Shown: piece after piece, positions 11,601 to 36,112 of the stretch
Numbering within the stretch: position 1 is the stretch's first letter
Layout: each line of letters begins with the position of its first letter
NCBI GenBank assembly: GCA_949825025.1
Contig: OX463782.1
Coordinates: 5,095,501 to 5,159,500, forward strand
DNA from: Siphlonurus alternatus
Lineage: Eukaryota; Arthropoda; Insecta; Ephemeroptera; Siphlonuridae
Length of the DNA: 64,000 nucleotides
Direction: 5' to 3'
Notes under the pieces: model-generated
Told to the model about the DNA's origin: nothing
What the model saw: the letters and a program-made list of their open reading frames with translations, nothing else
The model's database searches: none
Program-made: the position numbers and the translations under genes

Positions 11601-14314
11601 AATAAAAGTCTTACTGCATAAATCAATTATTATCAAATCATATTACAAAAATCAATCACAATTCAAGATGATATGGGCTAATTATAAAATACAAACTGAA
11701 TTTAAAAGAAATATTAAATATAATTTGTACCTACAAAAAAGTTGCAGAGTGTAAATGAACTTGGGAAAGAGTGTGTAACATTAACTCACTGTCTGCAAGC
11801 AGCGAGCGTAGATCAGTTTTCAACATACTATAGATAAAAAAGAGTAACTTGCCATCCAGTAAGCCAAGCATTCAACATGTATTTTTAAGCAGTACTATAG
11901 TGCTAGATGCATAACATAAAATAAATAACGCTATTTTTCAGCTTTTTTTTTACAGCACTGTATTTTTACTAAAAACTAATTTCAACATAAAATAATTAAT
12001 ACATAATCAATTAAATTGCATTTAATCGCAAAGGTAAAATTCGCAGAATATGGTATTTAATCATAGAATATTATGAAAAAGTGTATAGTTACATTCATAT
12101 AAATTAAAAAATTATTAAATGCTTACTGCATTCATTTAAAAAAAAAAAAAAAAAAAAAAAATAGCATCAAATCACTAACAGTGAATAAAAATTCAGCTGT
12201 GTATCCAATTTTTAAGCCATTACAGGTTCAAATATTTATAAAAACATAAGCAATTTTCAAATCAATTGATTGTCTTTCGGTTCAAATCAAGTGTTTGTGG
12301 GAAAATATTAAATTAAAAAATAGAGGCTTTCAAAGTACTTATCTTCATGTGCCTAAAAATAGTATAAATAAAAATAAATTAACAATAATATCAAGTCAAA
12401 TACTATAACTGAAATGATCTTCTTATTCTTCTTAAGCTAATAGCAAATTAAATGTGGAATAGTCTACGTCAAAATATCGACCAATGCTGCACAATATAAA
12501 TATTATCAATCAATCATTAAATTTTACAAATGGTAAAACATTGAGTCTGCTGCAATTTAAAAACACTGTGAAAATGCATATGTATTATTTAAAATAAACA
12601 AGTAATTTCATGACATGTAAGTTTAATATCAATAATTTATACTATTTTCAGTGGTAAAGAAACACAATGAAATAAAATAAAGCTACAAAATCATGTTTCT
12701 GAGGAAAAAAAATAGTAAAAAATTGAATGGTTTCAATATTTTTGCAACAAAATCATATCTTATTTGTAAATAACCAAAATAAATTAAGTAATTTGAAAAA
12801 AAATTTGTCTGACTCAAATACATAACGATAAAAAATAATTTTTTACAAAACACTAAAATTCCAATGGCCATCTAAATTTTTTAAGGTATTGTTAAATTTA
12901 AAATCAATATTATCATAAGATAGTCACTGAACCATTTAAAAATTAAAAAAAAGATTAAAAAAAAATAACATTGAAAGTATTTTACAAAACAATTTTATAC
13001 ATACAATCTACTATCATGTTGCATAATAATGTAAAATCGAGTCAATTAAATTTATGTGCATTAATTTAAATTTTAATTTTCTACAAAAAAAAATTCAATA
13101 CTTAATATGCAAAATATGTCATAAATATTATAAGTATTTTTTTTAAGATCACAGTTATTGAAAATGTAAACTAAAGGATCATATAATCTATAATGCAAGG
13201 AGATATAATAATAATAAATCTGTTATTTATATTCCCCTATACAAGCAACAGTAAGTCTGCACAGTTTTTAAGTAAAAATTTTAGGTGCAAATTTTTGCAA
13301 CAATATTCAGTTTGCCATGCCATGTATTACCCACATAAAATGATATACCCAAATTAATAATGTTCAACATACTGTAATTAAAATGCTAGAGTTCTTATAT
13401 TTCTAAGCCAAAGTCCAGACGGAAACTGGAATCATCAGTATGTTCATATTGCATAACAAGCAATTTTATATAATGTATAACATGACAAGTTTGTAAGTAA
13501 TATGATAAGGTCAAAGGAACAAGCTTTAGACAGAAACAGTAAGCCCTTCAACAGGAAACACTGGAAAAACTAATATATGATGATGTCAATAAAATTTTTT
13601 AAATCAATATTATTCAATTTTTAATATTTGTGCAATGAGTAATATCAACGGCCAGTGCAAAATACTAAATTAACTAATTGATAAAGTCAGAACTGTTTTG
13701 GTAAAGTTAAAGTCAATATATATATTATAGCATAATTTTATACACCATAATAATTAATGTATCGATAAATTTTATGAAAAGCAAATTGTTTTGAAATAAT
13801 AACAGCTCTAATATTATAATACATAAAAATATTCAGTTGGTTTAAAATCAAATTAATGGCCAAAATATTGTATTCTCATATACAAAAAGTAATATAAAAA
13901 AAAAATGAAAAGAAAAGGAAAATAACCTACAAGCATTTTGCTCACATTTTATTACATTATTATATCATATTTATATTTTATATCGCCACACAAAAAGTAA
14001 AATACAGTAATTTTTGTTTGTTATTGGGTCAAGCCAAGATACCGCCTTTTTGTTTTCATATTTCAGGAGATGTCGGATCAAGAGACCAAGAACACCGTCA
14101 TCGCAACACGCAACGAAGAAATAATTTTTATATTGTATTGGGATTTTTTTATATATGCCTTGAATGATCAAGTAATAATTTCATAATAATATTTAAATTT
14201 TGTTTAGTCATCAATGAATTGTGGTTTAATTTAAATGCACCCCATTCAAACTATCTGCTTCAATAAATATTCAACTTGTGTCGTCCCAGGAGTGACGAAG
14301 TTTAGGGGGGGGCC

Positions 14315-14629
14315 TGTAAGGTTCCCTTCCCAACAGATAGTACGTGCAGGTTGATAATTTCCATGATCCGTATTGTACACGGCATGAGAACCACATGTCA
14401 GCATTTTGTGCATAAGGCGAGAGAACCGGATGACGTTATTTGATCACTCGGGTGCTAGCCGCGGGCGCGTGAGCGTCTTGCGCGGTGGCCACGCAGGCCG
14501 CCGCATACACCTGTAGTAAATAGACAATAAACTCTAAGTATTAGCAGTATTTACGAGTCTCAGTTAAGAATTTTCCTCCACCTTTAGGAACAGATAAATT
14601 AATTAAATACGTAAGAAAAGAGTCTTACA
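14315..14629 (+). repeat. 3' long terminal repeat
   Basis: 315 bases, matching the 5' LTR except for the 15-base insertion near 14425 and a few single changes such as CCCAACAG against CCCAGCAG. Confidence 0.85.
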
Positions 14630-15033
14630 ATACTATCCGGAGGTGTACAGTAAAAAAGTTAAAATTTGGAATTCATAGGTAAGATTCTAATGCATGTATT
14701 CCAATTTTTAACTTTAAAAACTGTACGTACTTTATATATTATAGCATTTTTATTTTAACATTTTTTTCTGTTAATAAATTAAATTAATAATATACGGCCT
14801 TTATATAATAATATAGTTTTTAAATTAATTCAGCTATAAATTTTAACTAAATCAAAAAGTAGTGTATTAAGTAAAGATTTTTTTTTAAATAATTAAAGTA
14901 ACTGAAATTTACGATTAGAAACTATTGTTCTTAAAATTAATTTAAAAATGCCTTTAATGATAAATATTGTTGTAATAATATATGAATGGTAGAAATTAAC
15001 CAAATTTAATTTTGTCAGGAACATCAAGACATC

Positions 15034-18000
15034 ATGATAACAGGACGCGTGACGTCACTCCTCTTCCTTTCACTTATCATCTATGACGTCATTGGTCAGC
15101 GCTTCGGAGGCTCCAAAACCAAAGGAGGCAAAAATTTCGGAGCTAAACGACCTCAGGAACAACGATTACGTGAAGTTTACAACTGGAGTCAATTTGACTT
15201 CAATTTCCCAAACGCCAATGCAAGACAACAAGCAATACAATCCGGTACTTTCGTACCAATAAATGCATCAGCTCCTGCCAGTATTGAGGCATCTGGTAAC
15301 CGTGTGTTCATCACGCTACCTCGTTGGAAGAACGGGGTCCCTGCCACTCTCAGTACGGTACTATTTCCCTCTGACAACCCCTCGCCACTTCTCACCCCCT
15401 ACCCCAGTTGGGAGATGAACAGAGAGGGAAACTGTGAGGGACTAACTTCCGTATACCGAGTCAAGGCGGACGAATGTAACCGACTTTGGGTTCTGGATAC
15501 CGGGACTGTTAATGCCTTCGAGAATGCAAATAATATTTGTCCCTTTAAAGTGGTGGCGTTTGATCTGAACAATGATCAGATTGTGCATACATTCGTCTTT
15601 CCAAAAGTAAGTTTGTACAGTTCAATAAATGTAAGATTTCTACCTGAAGTGGAAGGATTTGGGCTAAACTAAAAACATGAAAAATCTAAATCTTTGCAAG
15701 TAATTTGAAATCATTCTTAATATATAAATCTCTCTGCAAAGATTCAAGCTCAAAATTTAACTAGAAAGGCCAGAAACTTCCGGCTACTTCCGGTGGTAAT
15801 CTTACATTTGTTAAACTGTATGTTATACTAGTTATAATCGTATATCTTTAATAGTGTGATGAATAATAATTATAATATCACGGTGTGGGAATTTTTTTTT
15901 ATTTTATTCAGGGATTATGAACAAAATAACTAACAAAAAAATAGACAGCACAACAATTTGGAAACCTTGGATACTTTATCAGGTGTGTTAATTAATTGCT
16001 TGTATTTTTAAAGGTAAATATTTTTCAATAAATGAATTATTTAATTTACCAAGGTAGGAATTGAACTGAGCTTTTCATAATCTAGATCGTACGTGCTAAA
16101 AGTTTACAAAAATAATGAAAATTACAAAAAAAAAATGTTAATTCGTAAAAAATGAAAATATATTCAAAATTCAAAATATTTTACTATACGTACTAACCAC
16201 CAACGTTCCTGTATAAAGCCAACCTTGCTAACCACCATGCATCATACAATATACATAATACATCAAAATTGCACTCGTTGAATGAAAATAATATAATTTT
16301 TCGAAAGTATTGTACACACAACATTTTTCTATTTTGTTAAATTACAATATTTACATGCCATTTATTAAATAAGCTTATATTTTTATAACAACTTTTATTC
16401 TGAGATATTTAAAAAGTAACTGGTTTTTAAATGTTTATTTTTATATTAAATTCATCTAACTTAAATGTATTTATTTCCACAGTCCGTGCTGAGTTACAAT
16501 TCCCAACTGGTGACGATCGAGGTGGAGTACCCTACTGGCGAGTGTGGCCGGCCCTCGGACGCGGTGCTGTACGTGGCGGACACGGTGGGCTTCGCGCTGA
16601 TCGTGGTCCAACTGTCCTCGGGTAAGGCCTGGAAGGTGCAGGACAAGACCATGTACGCCTCGCCGGAGGCCGGGACCTTCAACGTTGCGGGGGAGACCTT
16701 CGAGCTTATGGACGGAGTCCTCGGACTGGCCCTGAGTAAGTGAGAGAGGTGCACAATAGTTTCAATTGAGTAAAGGACCAATAGATGGCTCTGTGTGCAG
16801 AAATTTTGGCAATTTTTCCCGGAGACACGGCAATGCCTAAAAATGACTGCATACTTTTAGTAAAAAGTTCTTAATTGAATACCTATAATAGTATTATTAG
16901 CATTAGAAGAATCACAAAAGCAAGAAAATTTAATATAAAATGCAGCACTAATGAAATTCTTTTTTTTTTTTTTTTTTTTCAATACGTATCTGAAGGTATA
17001 ATGTGAAAACTAAATATGGTGTTGTCATTTCTGTAAAATTATGCTGTGACTGCTGTCAGAGCATTTACATGATTTTACAATGTTAAGCAATCAATCTATC
17101 CTCGCTAGACGCACTTGTTATTAGTTCAGATCTATAGATCTATTCGCTATATATGATGCAAGTCAATTTAAATTATAATTTGCATTTTTTCTTTAGTTTT
17201 TTCTTCATTTTATTTATTTATTTTTATTTTGGAACAATTGGTTGTACATACAACATGGTTCACGTCAGACACTGAAAACAAAACATAAAACATTGCACAA
17301 TCGATTGAATCGATATAAATTTTAACCATTTATAAATACAATAATAAAAAAGTCAAATATTAACAGGTACATTAATCATAAATTTAAAATTATTTAACAA
17401 TTAGTTAATTGCTTCAAATTATTTCATTATTATTTATATTTAATTTATTTACATACATCCCAAAGTAATTTAATTAAATATAATAAAGATACATTATATA
17501 AATCACACATGTTAGCCAAGGCTTGAAGGCGTTTAAGCTTGCAGCTATTAAAGAACAATGTGATTCTGTAAAGGCAAGGTGTACTCTGAACAGGGTTAAT
17601 TACGAACATACCTATAATTACCACAGGTCCTTCTGGGGAAACACCAAACTCCGGTCGCCGGCTGTACTACAACACGATGTCAAGTTTCAACCAGCGCTGG
17701 GTGGCCATCTCCGTCCTCCGCAACGAAACTGAAGCCACTGAGAGCCCAAGCTCTTTCCGGACAGCCGCTCAGCTGCGCACCAGCCAGGCTGGCGACTGCG
17801 CAGTGGACAAGCAGGGGGTGATGTTCATCGGTCTGCTGGGAGAACAGGCACTCCAGTGCTGGAACACGGGGACCAACTTTGAGTCACAAAACCTCGTGAC
17901 CTTGTTCAAGGACGACGAGAAACTACAGTTCCCTGTGTCAGTGCAGGTAAGAAAATAGATAAATTTGTATTTTAATGATTGATTTAATTTAAGAATCTTG

Positions 18001-19219
18001 GTGGAGCAAATGTGAGAATGTCAGATATTAATACAAAAATTTCGTGACTAATATTTTTACTATTTTGTTAAGAATATAATTAAATTAAATATCAAATAAT
18101 CATCAGTATACGGGTGTTTTAATTGCATAATTATATTTTATTTGAATTTCTATGTTTCTTCATATTTTTATTGTTAAATTATTATTTTACAGAAGAGTTA
18201 GTGTTTATAACCATCAATGCTCATTGATTCTTACAAAGATGTATAGAGTTTTAGTAGGAAAAAACTGGGACACTTCAATCAAATTGGTGAGCCAGCCAGT
18301 TCCTTTGCTTTATTTATATTTAAAATTCTTTGTATACTGACAGCAAAAATTAATATTGAACCATAATTTCATCATTTGACTCAGAAAAACTGAAAGGCAA
18401 GTCTTGATTATAGCAACATTAATAATCGTCCCTCGTCCGCCATAATGAAATTTCTCCTACCGCAATCTTGTGTGCAATAACGAGCTTTCTGCTATTTCAG
18501 GTGAGCGCAATAATTAGCTTTATTTTATACCTATTTACAGCTCTTAATTGCACTCAAATGATAAAGCAGATATTGCACACGAAATCTTGCTAGCAGAGAG
18601 CAAATTTTTGCGGATGAGGGACATTGTGTTGCTCACGACCTCAAACCCGTGTCGTAATAATTAGACCAAGACTATACACCGTTAATGAATTATGAATTAA
18701 TGGAGTATCAACCTCAAAATTTTTTATTGCAGAAATGGATAGAGCGTGCAAAGTTATGCTACCCTGATTTTTTTCAGATTTTTTAGAGCCCGGGAAGTAT
18801 TTTTAAAAAATGATTGAAAGTCCTTTTTGTGACGTCACGCGGCGGCAAGTCCTATCTTTTTCTTAAGGAGCGGCGTCTCGTGACGTCACAAAAAGGACTT
18901 ACAATAATTTTTTTAAAAATAGTTCCCGGGCTCTAAAAAATCTGAAAAAATCAGGATAGCATAACTTTGCACCTTCTATCCATTTCTGCAATAAAAAAAA
19001 AATGAGGTCGATACTCGATACTCATTTGTTCATTTCCAGGTGGATACGGATGGCCGACTGTGGGTGATCGGCACTCGCTTCCAAAGCTTCTTCCTGGGCA
19101 CCCTGCCACCCACCGGCACCAACTTCCGAGTCTTCATGGCACCTTCCACGGTGGAGGTGGTGCGTGGTACGCCATGCGAGTTGCGGACCCAATATGGCGG
19201 CGGAGGACGCAAGGGATAG
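15034..19219 (+). CDS. Yellow/major royal jelly protein family, secreted
   Basis: Coding exons are 15034-15606, 16483-16735, 17627-17946 and 19040-19219 (stop TAG). Borders are AG/GT, phases fit, and the product is 441 residues. An acceptor just upstream (exon from 15019) places the ATG 16 bases into its exon. A signal peptide occupies about residues 1-21 (SLLFLSLIIYDVIG), followed by a basic Gly/Lys-rich linker. Family landmarks in order: VYNWSQFDFNFPNANARQQA, VFITLPRWKNGVPATLSTV, PYPSWEMN, CEGLTSVYRVKADECNRLWV, DGVLGLALS, GRRLYYNTMSS, and DTDGRLWVIGTR in the last exon. Yellow proteins are secreted beta-propellers linked to cuticle pigmentation, and some members convert dopachrome. The subfamily is not assigned. 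The C-terminus is short and ends in Gly-rich GGGGRKG. Confidence 0.93.
16755..17125. repeat. Dispersed repeat (GAGTAAAGGACCAATAGATG family), copy 1
   Basis: Shares with 59860-60165 the segments AAAGGACCAA.AGATGGC, GGTGTTGTCATTTCTGTAAA and CAATCTATCCTCGC.AGAC. It lies in the second coding intron of the yellow gene and contains a poly-T run at about 16961-16979. Confidence 0.65.
17205..17520. repeat. AT-rich repeat fragment, probable LINE 3' part
   Basis: TTTATTTTGGAACAATTGGTTGTACA and the A-rich text after it recur in similar form at about 37870-38010 (TTTTATTTTGGAACTTC...GGTTGTACAAG). The class is uncertain. Confidence 0.35.
18427..18622. mobile_element. Foldback element, GTCCCTCATCCGGAATAATG family
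   Basis: Ends GTCCCTCGTCCGCCATAATG and GCGGATGAGGGAC; the interior GGTGAGCGCAATAATTAGC pairs with its opposite arm. Related copies are at 49193-49322, 50310-50445 and 53928-54123. Confidence 0.7.
18700..19022. mobile_element. Palindromic foldback element, type A
   Basis: Arms begin ATGGAGTATCAACCTC and end GAGGTCGATACTC. Both arms carry ATTGCAGAAATGGATAGAG, TTATGCTACCCTGA, GAGCCCGGGAA and TGACGTCAC. The element ends less than 20 bases before the acceptor of the last yellow exon. Confidence 0.8.
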
Positions 19220-19252
19220 TGGCTTCAACTCATGGTCTTTGTATTGGTAATT

Positions 19253-19597
19253 TACTATGGAAACCTGCATGACAATTTTTATTGCGAAAATGGATTATAT
19301 CAAATTATGCTATTATACTTTGATTTTTTTCACTGTTTTTGAGTCCCGGAACAATTTTTATAAATTATTGAAAGTTCTTCAAGTTCTGTTAGCCCCCTGG
19401 ATTGTTAATAAAAAGAAAAGGGCCTAAGTACCTATTAAAATCTCCAGGGGGCGTGGTCACAAATTCAATACTTAAAAAAAAAAACAGAGTTCCTGGGCTC
19501 AAAAAAAAAAAAAAAAAAAAAATGAAAAAATCAGAGTATCAGAGCACCTTTTATTCATTTCTGCAACAAAAATTTCATGTAGGTATATTGTCCATCA
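19253..19597. mobile_element. Palindromic foldback element, type B, decayed
   Basis: The right end reads TCATGTAGGTATATTGTCCAT; the left end is eroded (CATGACAATTTTTATTGC). It carries CCCCCTGGA / TCCAGGGGGCGTGG in its two arms. The first canonical AATAAA after the yellow stop codon is inside it, at 19408-19413. Confidence 0.65.
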
Positions 19598-20185
19598 ATT
19601 AATTATATTATCAGCAGATCATTTCTCTCAATCTTAATATATAAAAATAATATATGTAATTGTAATTTAATTTATGTAAAGCCGGTATTGCGAGATATAA
19701 TTCTGATTATTGCTTACAATTTTTCCTTCAAGAAATTTACAAATTCATTTGTTTCTATGGAAATAAAATTTTCTTGTTTCAAGGGAAAATTGCATGCAAA
19801 GTTTATCGTGAAACCGGCTTAAGATGATTCCTATAACATCACAACATAAAGATTTTAATAAAATTTTGTGATATATACAAAATTTATCCATTGATATTAA
19901 TATAGCATCATTATGTTGAAAGTCATGAAAGTGTCTTACCCATGCATAATATTTTATTTAATATACCTGTTATTAATATATCTATCATGCCTAAATGTAT
20001 TTGGAATAAATTAATTTGTATCCTGAAAATTCTTCCTTTATTCAACTGGGACAAAAAATACGGAATGTCACAGTTACGAAAAACAATTTCAAATAATTTT
20101 GCAGTATACAAAAATTCTGTTAAATATATATAATTATAGTTTCCCGTCAAATATGCATCCTTCAATATATGCTGTTCCGCACTAC

Positions 20186-20364
20186 ATTCCTGCTAAGACA
20201 GTTGCCTAATTTCAAGGAGTTAAAAAAATTGTAAAAATTGTGGTGGCCTTGGAAAATTTCCCACTTTCAGCCTTGTTAATCACCATGCCCCGTAAAATTA
20301 AACAGAGGGCCTGATGATTAACAAAGGCTGCAAAGAGTAATTTTTCGAGACGATGACTGTACAT
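20186..20364. mobile_element. Foldback element, TGTACAGTCATCGTC family, copy 1
   Basis: Inner arms CAGCCTTGTTAATCACCATG and GATTAACAAAGGCTG; the right end CGATGACTGTACA is clear and the left end is eroded. Copies 2 and 3 are at 24167-24300 and 25007-25130. Confidence 0.65.
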
Positions 20365-21040
20365 TTTTTTATGGATTAAAAATTATATCGTAAAATTAAA
20401 ATTTCGTAATAGTCACTGGAGAGGTGTAGTTAACATCCTATCATTGTGATATCGTATAATAGTCATTAAATTTGTAATGCACACGATTAATTATATATAT
20501 AGAAAAATGTTTTGCATAACTATGAATTCAAAGCTATTTGCGGTATGATTTTTTGAATGATAAAATGCAGGTGTAAAATGCAGGATAAAATGATGATTCA
20601 AATTATTGTAGGATTTTTTAGTACTTTTTTTATGACAAATTTTGTACTTTAAAGGGTAATGTCAGTGGTATGAAAAATAGACTTAGTAGATGGTACAGCT
20701 CTCTGAAAATTCAGCAAACCTTCCTCACACCATGAATAAATTTGTTATGACAAAACTTAGAACAAAAATATTCAGCATTGAAAAATAGCATTCTTTAAAT
20801 GGGGACTGCTGTAGTTTTGAGTTAAAATATTAATACCTCAAAATCTACATCGAATTATATATATAACATAATATACATATAATTATATATATATATCAGC
20901 AAACTAATAGTTATTTTGTCCTTTATTTTATCAAGGAATACCATAATCTTTTCAAAAATAATTTCAGTTTACCATCAGAATTTTTTTGAGCAGTTATATT
21001 AATCCTTGATCTAAAACCATTTCATTTATTCATTTAAACA

Positions 21041-21202
<162 letters not shown>

Positions 21203-22536
21203 TAAATAACGCATTTGTTCCGGGTTTCTTTGAATAAAAATCCTCAAATCTCAATCCGCAATAATATCTTGAATTAAAATACGAATAATTTTATGTAATA
21301 GTTATACAATTAAATACATTGTTTCTATTAATTTTTATTGTGTATCATTACTACGCCCTATAATTAAGAAATCAATATCAGCTATATGACATTTTTATCA
21401 GCAGGCGTTATCTGCTCTCGTGTTATCGGAGCACTCTGTTACTTCGTACTTGATTGTTAAAATGTCCATAAAAATATAATTTGTGACAGTCATGTACACA
21501 AAAAGTCAATTAATAAGTGTTACATTAAGTAATACAAAGTACACTTTTAGTACACTACTGCAGTTAAATGAAATTTACTAACCGAATGAAATTGTAGATA
21601 TAATTTTTTATCATGATATAACCTTTGGAGAAAACATTTTAACAATAATTAACTCAACACTCAATTCAATTAATTGGAAATTTAATTATAATTACGAAGA
21701 AACATTTTTTTTTTTTCAATGTGATAGCCAATGCCTTAATTTTATATTATGTCACTTGCATAATGTTATAATAAATCATTGTTCGAAAATGTATTTCAAA
21801 AGTCATAACTTTTTCATCTAAATTTAAAGCCTCGTTTCGCTTCATGTAACCTATGTATTTATTCTTTAGTAAACATGTTATAAAAAACAATCCGCTAATT
21901 AATAAAAAAAAACTCTGAGAAACTAACATCCATCAACGATATATCAATGATGTATGTACACCTCGAGACAGCACGAACGTTACCACTGCTTTTTTGTGAG
22001 AATTTGGCGTTGTTAGCTATGTGGATAGCTGAAATATGTTATTTTCCTTACTCCTATATCAAATTTGCAAATCTATAACATAATCAAAAATTTATTATTT
22101 GTCTCGATTCGAGAGCTACAATTTCAGAAAAGTATAATTGGTAGGTATAATAACTTTCCAGCTGTCCCGAGGTGTCCCAGTTTTTTCTCCCACAAAGGTT
22201 TACTTTCACGCCTCCATAAGACCAAGCGTAAATTTCGTACTGTGTATGGTATGTAATCTCATTTCACAGCAGAAATTATTGCAAATGTTGTAAGTCTATT
22301 TTGTCATTTATTTATAATATATATTAAAATTTTGACACTTTTAATGCTCATAAACATTACCTAGCTTGTTCCAACCATCATTCTTTATTAAATTAATTAA
22401 TTTGGCTATCAATTATTTTTCGATTTGATCTCAACTGTTTCTAAAATTCAATATTATCAGCAGGTGTTTTTAGATAAGCTAAGCTTGTTAAGATTCTATT
22501 TTGAGATATCATCAAAATATAGGGTGGGGCTGCGAG

Positions 22537-22580
22537 ATAATAAAGGCAGGCCCGCTTGTTACTGAGCACCAGTGAGCACC
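22537..22580 (+). promoter_or_regulatory. Candidate core promoter of the carboxylesterase
   Basis: A TATA-like ATAATAAAGG at 22537-22546 lies about 25 bases before GTTACTGAGC, with the start codon at 22581. The TATA match is imperfect and no experimental start is known. Confidence 0.35.
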
Positions 22581-35178
<12,598 letters not shown>

Positions 35179-35223
35179 CTCTTCAATGTAATTATTGTTG
35201 TAATTAATTTTGTCACACTTTGA

Positions 35224-35268
35224 ATTAAAGTATTTTTTAAAATTGTGATACCTACTATATAAAATAAA
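35224..35268 (+). terminator. Candidate poly(A) signals of the carboxylesterase
   Basis: ATTAAA at 35224-35229 and AATAAA at 35263-35268 lie 45 and 85 bases after the stop codon. Confidence 0.6.
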
Positions 35269-35279
35269 CAAAAAAATAG

Positions 35280-36110
35280 CATAAAATTAATTATAAAAAA
35301 GAATCACTGACACTTATAATTTTTCATTTGTTTTTTAAACTATTATTCAACCTCGCAATCCGTAATCAAATGATAATAATGTATTTTTATAAATAAAAAC
35401 AGAAAAAAAAATAAACTGATTATTATTTTATAACCTTGTTTTTAATTTAGTTATGTTGAAGAGAGTGCACATGCACTAAAGTGACTAAAGTGAGTAAAAA
35501 GAGGAAAGCTTGATGTTAAGCAGTTCAAATTCTCAAATTTATAGTTTACGGTGAAAATTTTGTGAATTTTGGTCACGACCTTTACCGCATTTTAAATAGG
35601 GGTGAGGGTGTATTATTTTCAATAACCAATATTATAAAATCGCTGTAAATTACTGTGAATTTAATAATAATCATATTAATCAACATAATATTAACCAAAT
35701 TCAAAAACGTACATATATCATTCTGGATTATTTATTGTTATCGTAAACAGTTTGCAGGTCAAATGATTAAGCAGAGAATGCAGGCTTACTATTTTTTGTG
35801 ATAAAAGTTACTGTCTCTATATGTATAGTTACGATTTTATTTTATTTGTATATATATATCTTATTCAAAATTTCCATACAATACATATATATTTTTGCTT
35901 GTACAAATATTTATCAATATTATAATTTATAAATAAAAACAAGCATATAATTATATTAAGACTTTGCATTATTTATTAAAAAATATGATTTGCACTTTGT
36001 TTAATTCTTCAGAAGTACACAGCTTGCCATAAAGAGTGGGACATAGTAATTTGTACAGCGATTGGTGCTGTCCCCCTGACAATGACAAACACTGTACATA
36101 AAGGTAATGT
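35280..36110. other. AT-rich space between convergent esterase and minus-strand cluster
   Basis: No gene seen. From about 35915 the sequence resembles 42490 onward and marks one edge of the duplicated block. TTTATT at 35972-35977 is a likely AATAAA signal for the next minus-strand gene. Confidence 0.45.
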
Positions 36111-36112
36111 TA

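Larger units (their letters stand above)
8342..14629 (+). mobile_element. LTR retrotransposon without coding capacity (LARD-like)
   Basis: Two near-identical direct repeats (8342-8642 and 14315-14629) begin TGTAAGG and end CTTACA. The 4-base duplication ATAC flanks them at 8338-8341 and 14630-14633. A primer-binding-site-like TGGTGTCAGAAACGGGAT starts 2 bases after the left LTR, resembling sites primed by tRNA-Leu. A polypurine tract, AGGGGGGGG, ends just before the right LTR. The 5.7-kb interior is very AT-rich, has many A-runs, and shows no gag, protease or reverse transcriptase frame; only a 61-codon frame near 8794-8979 stands out. It must have been moved by proteins supplied by another element. 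Confidence 0.85.
8132..14647. mobile_element. Foldback element (TACACCTCTGGACA ends), split by an LTR element
   Basis: The left part, 8132-8341, begins TACACCTCTGGACA and contains CTATTGGAGTTGCAGCTC. The right end, TATCCGGAGGTGTA, resumes at 14634-14647 directly after the LTR element and its duplicated ATAC. Removing the insertion restores an element of about 230 bases closely related to the one at 39890-40095. The flanking TA suggests a TA target site (mariner-like MITE). Confidence 0.75.
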
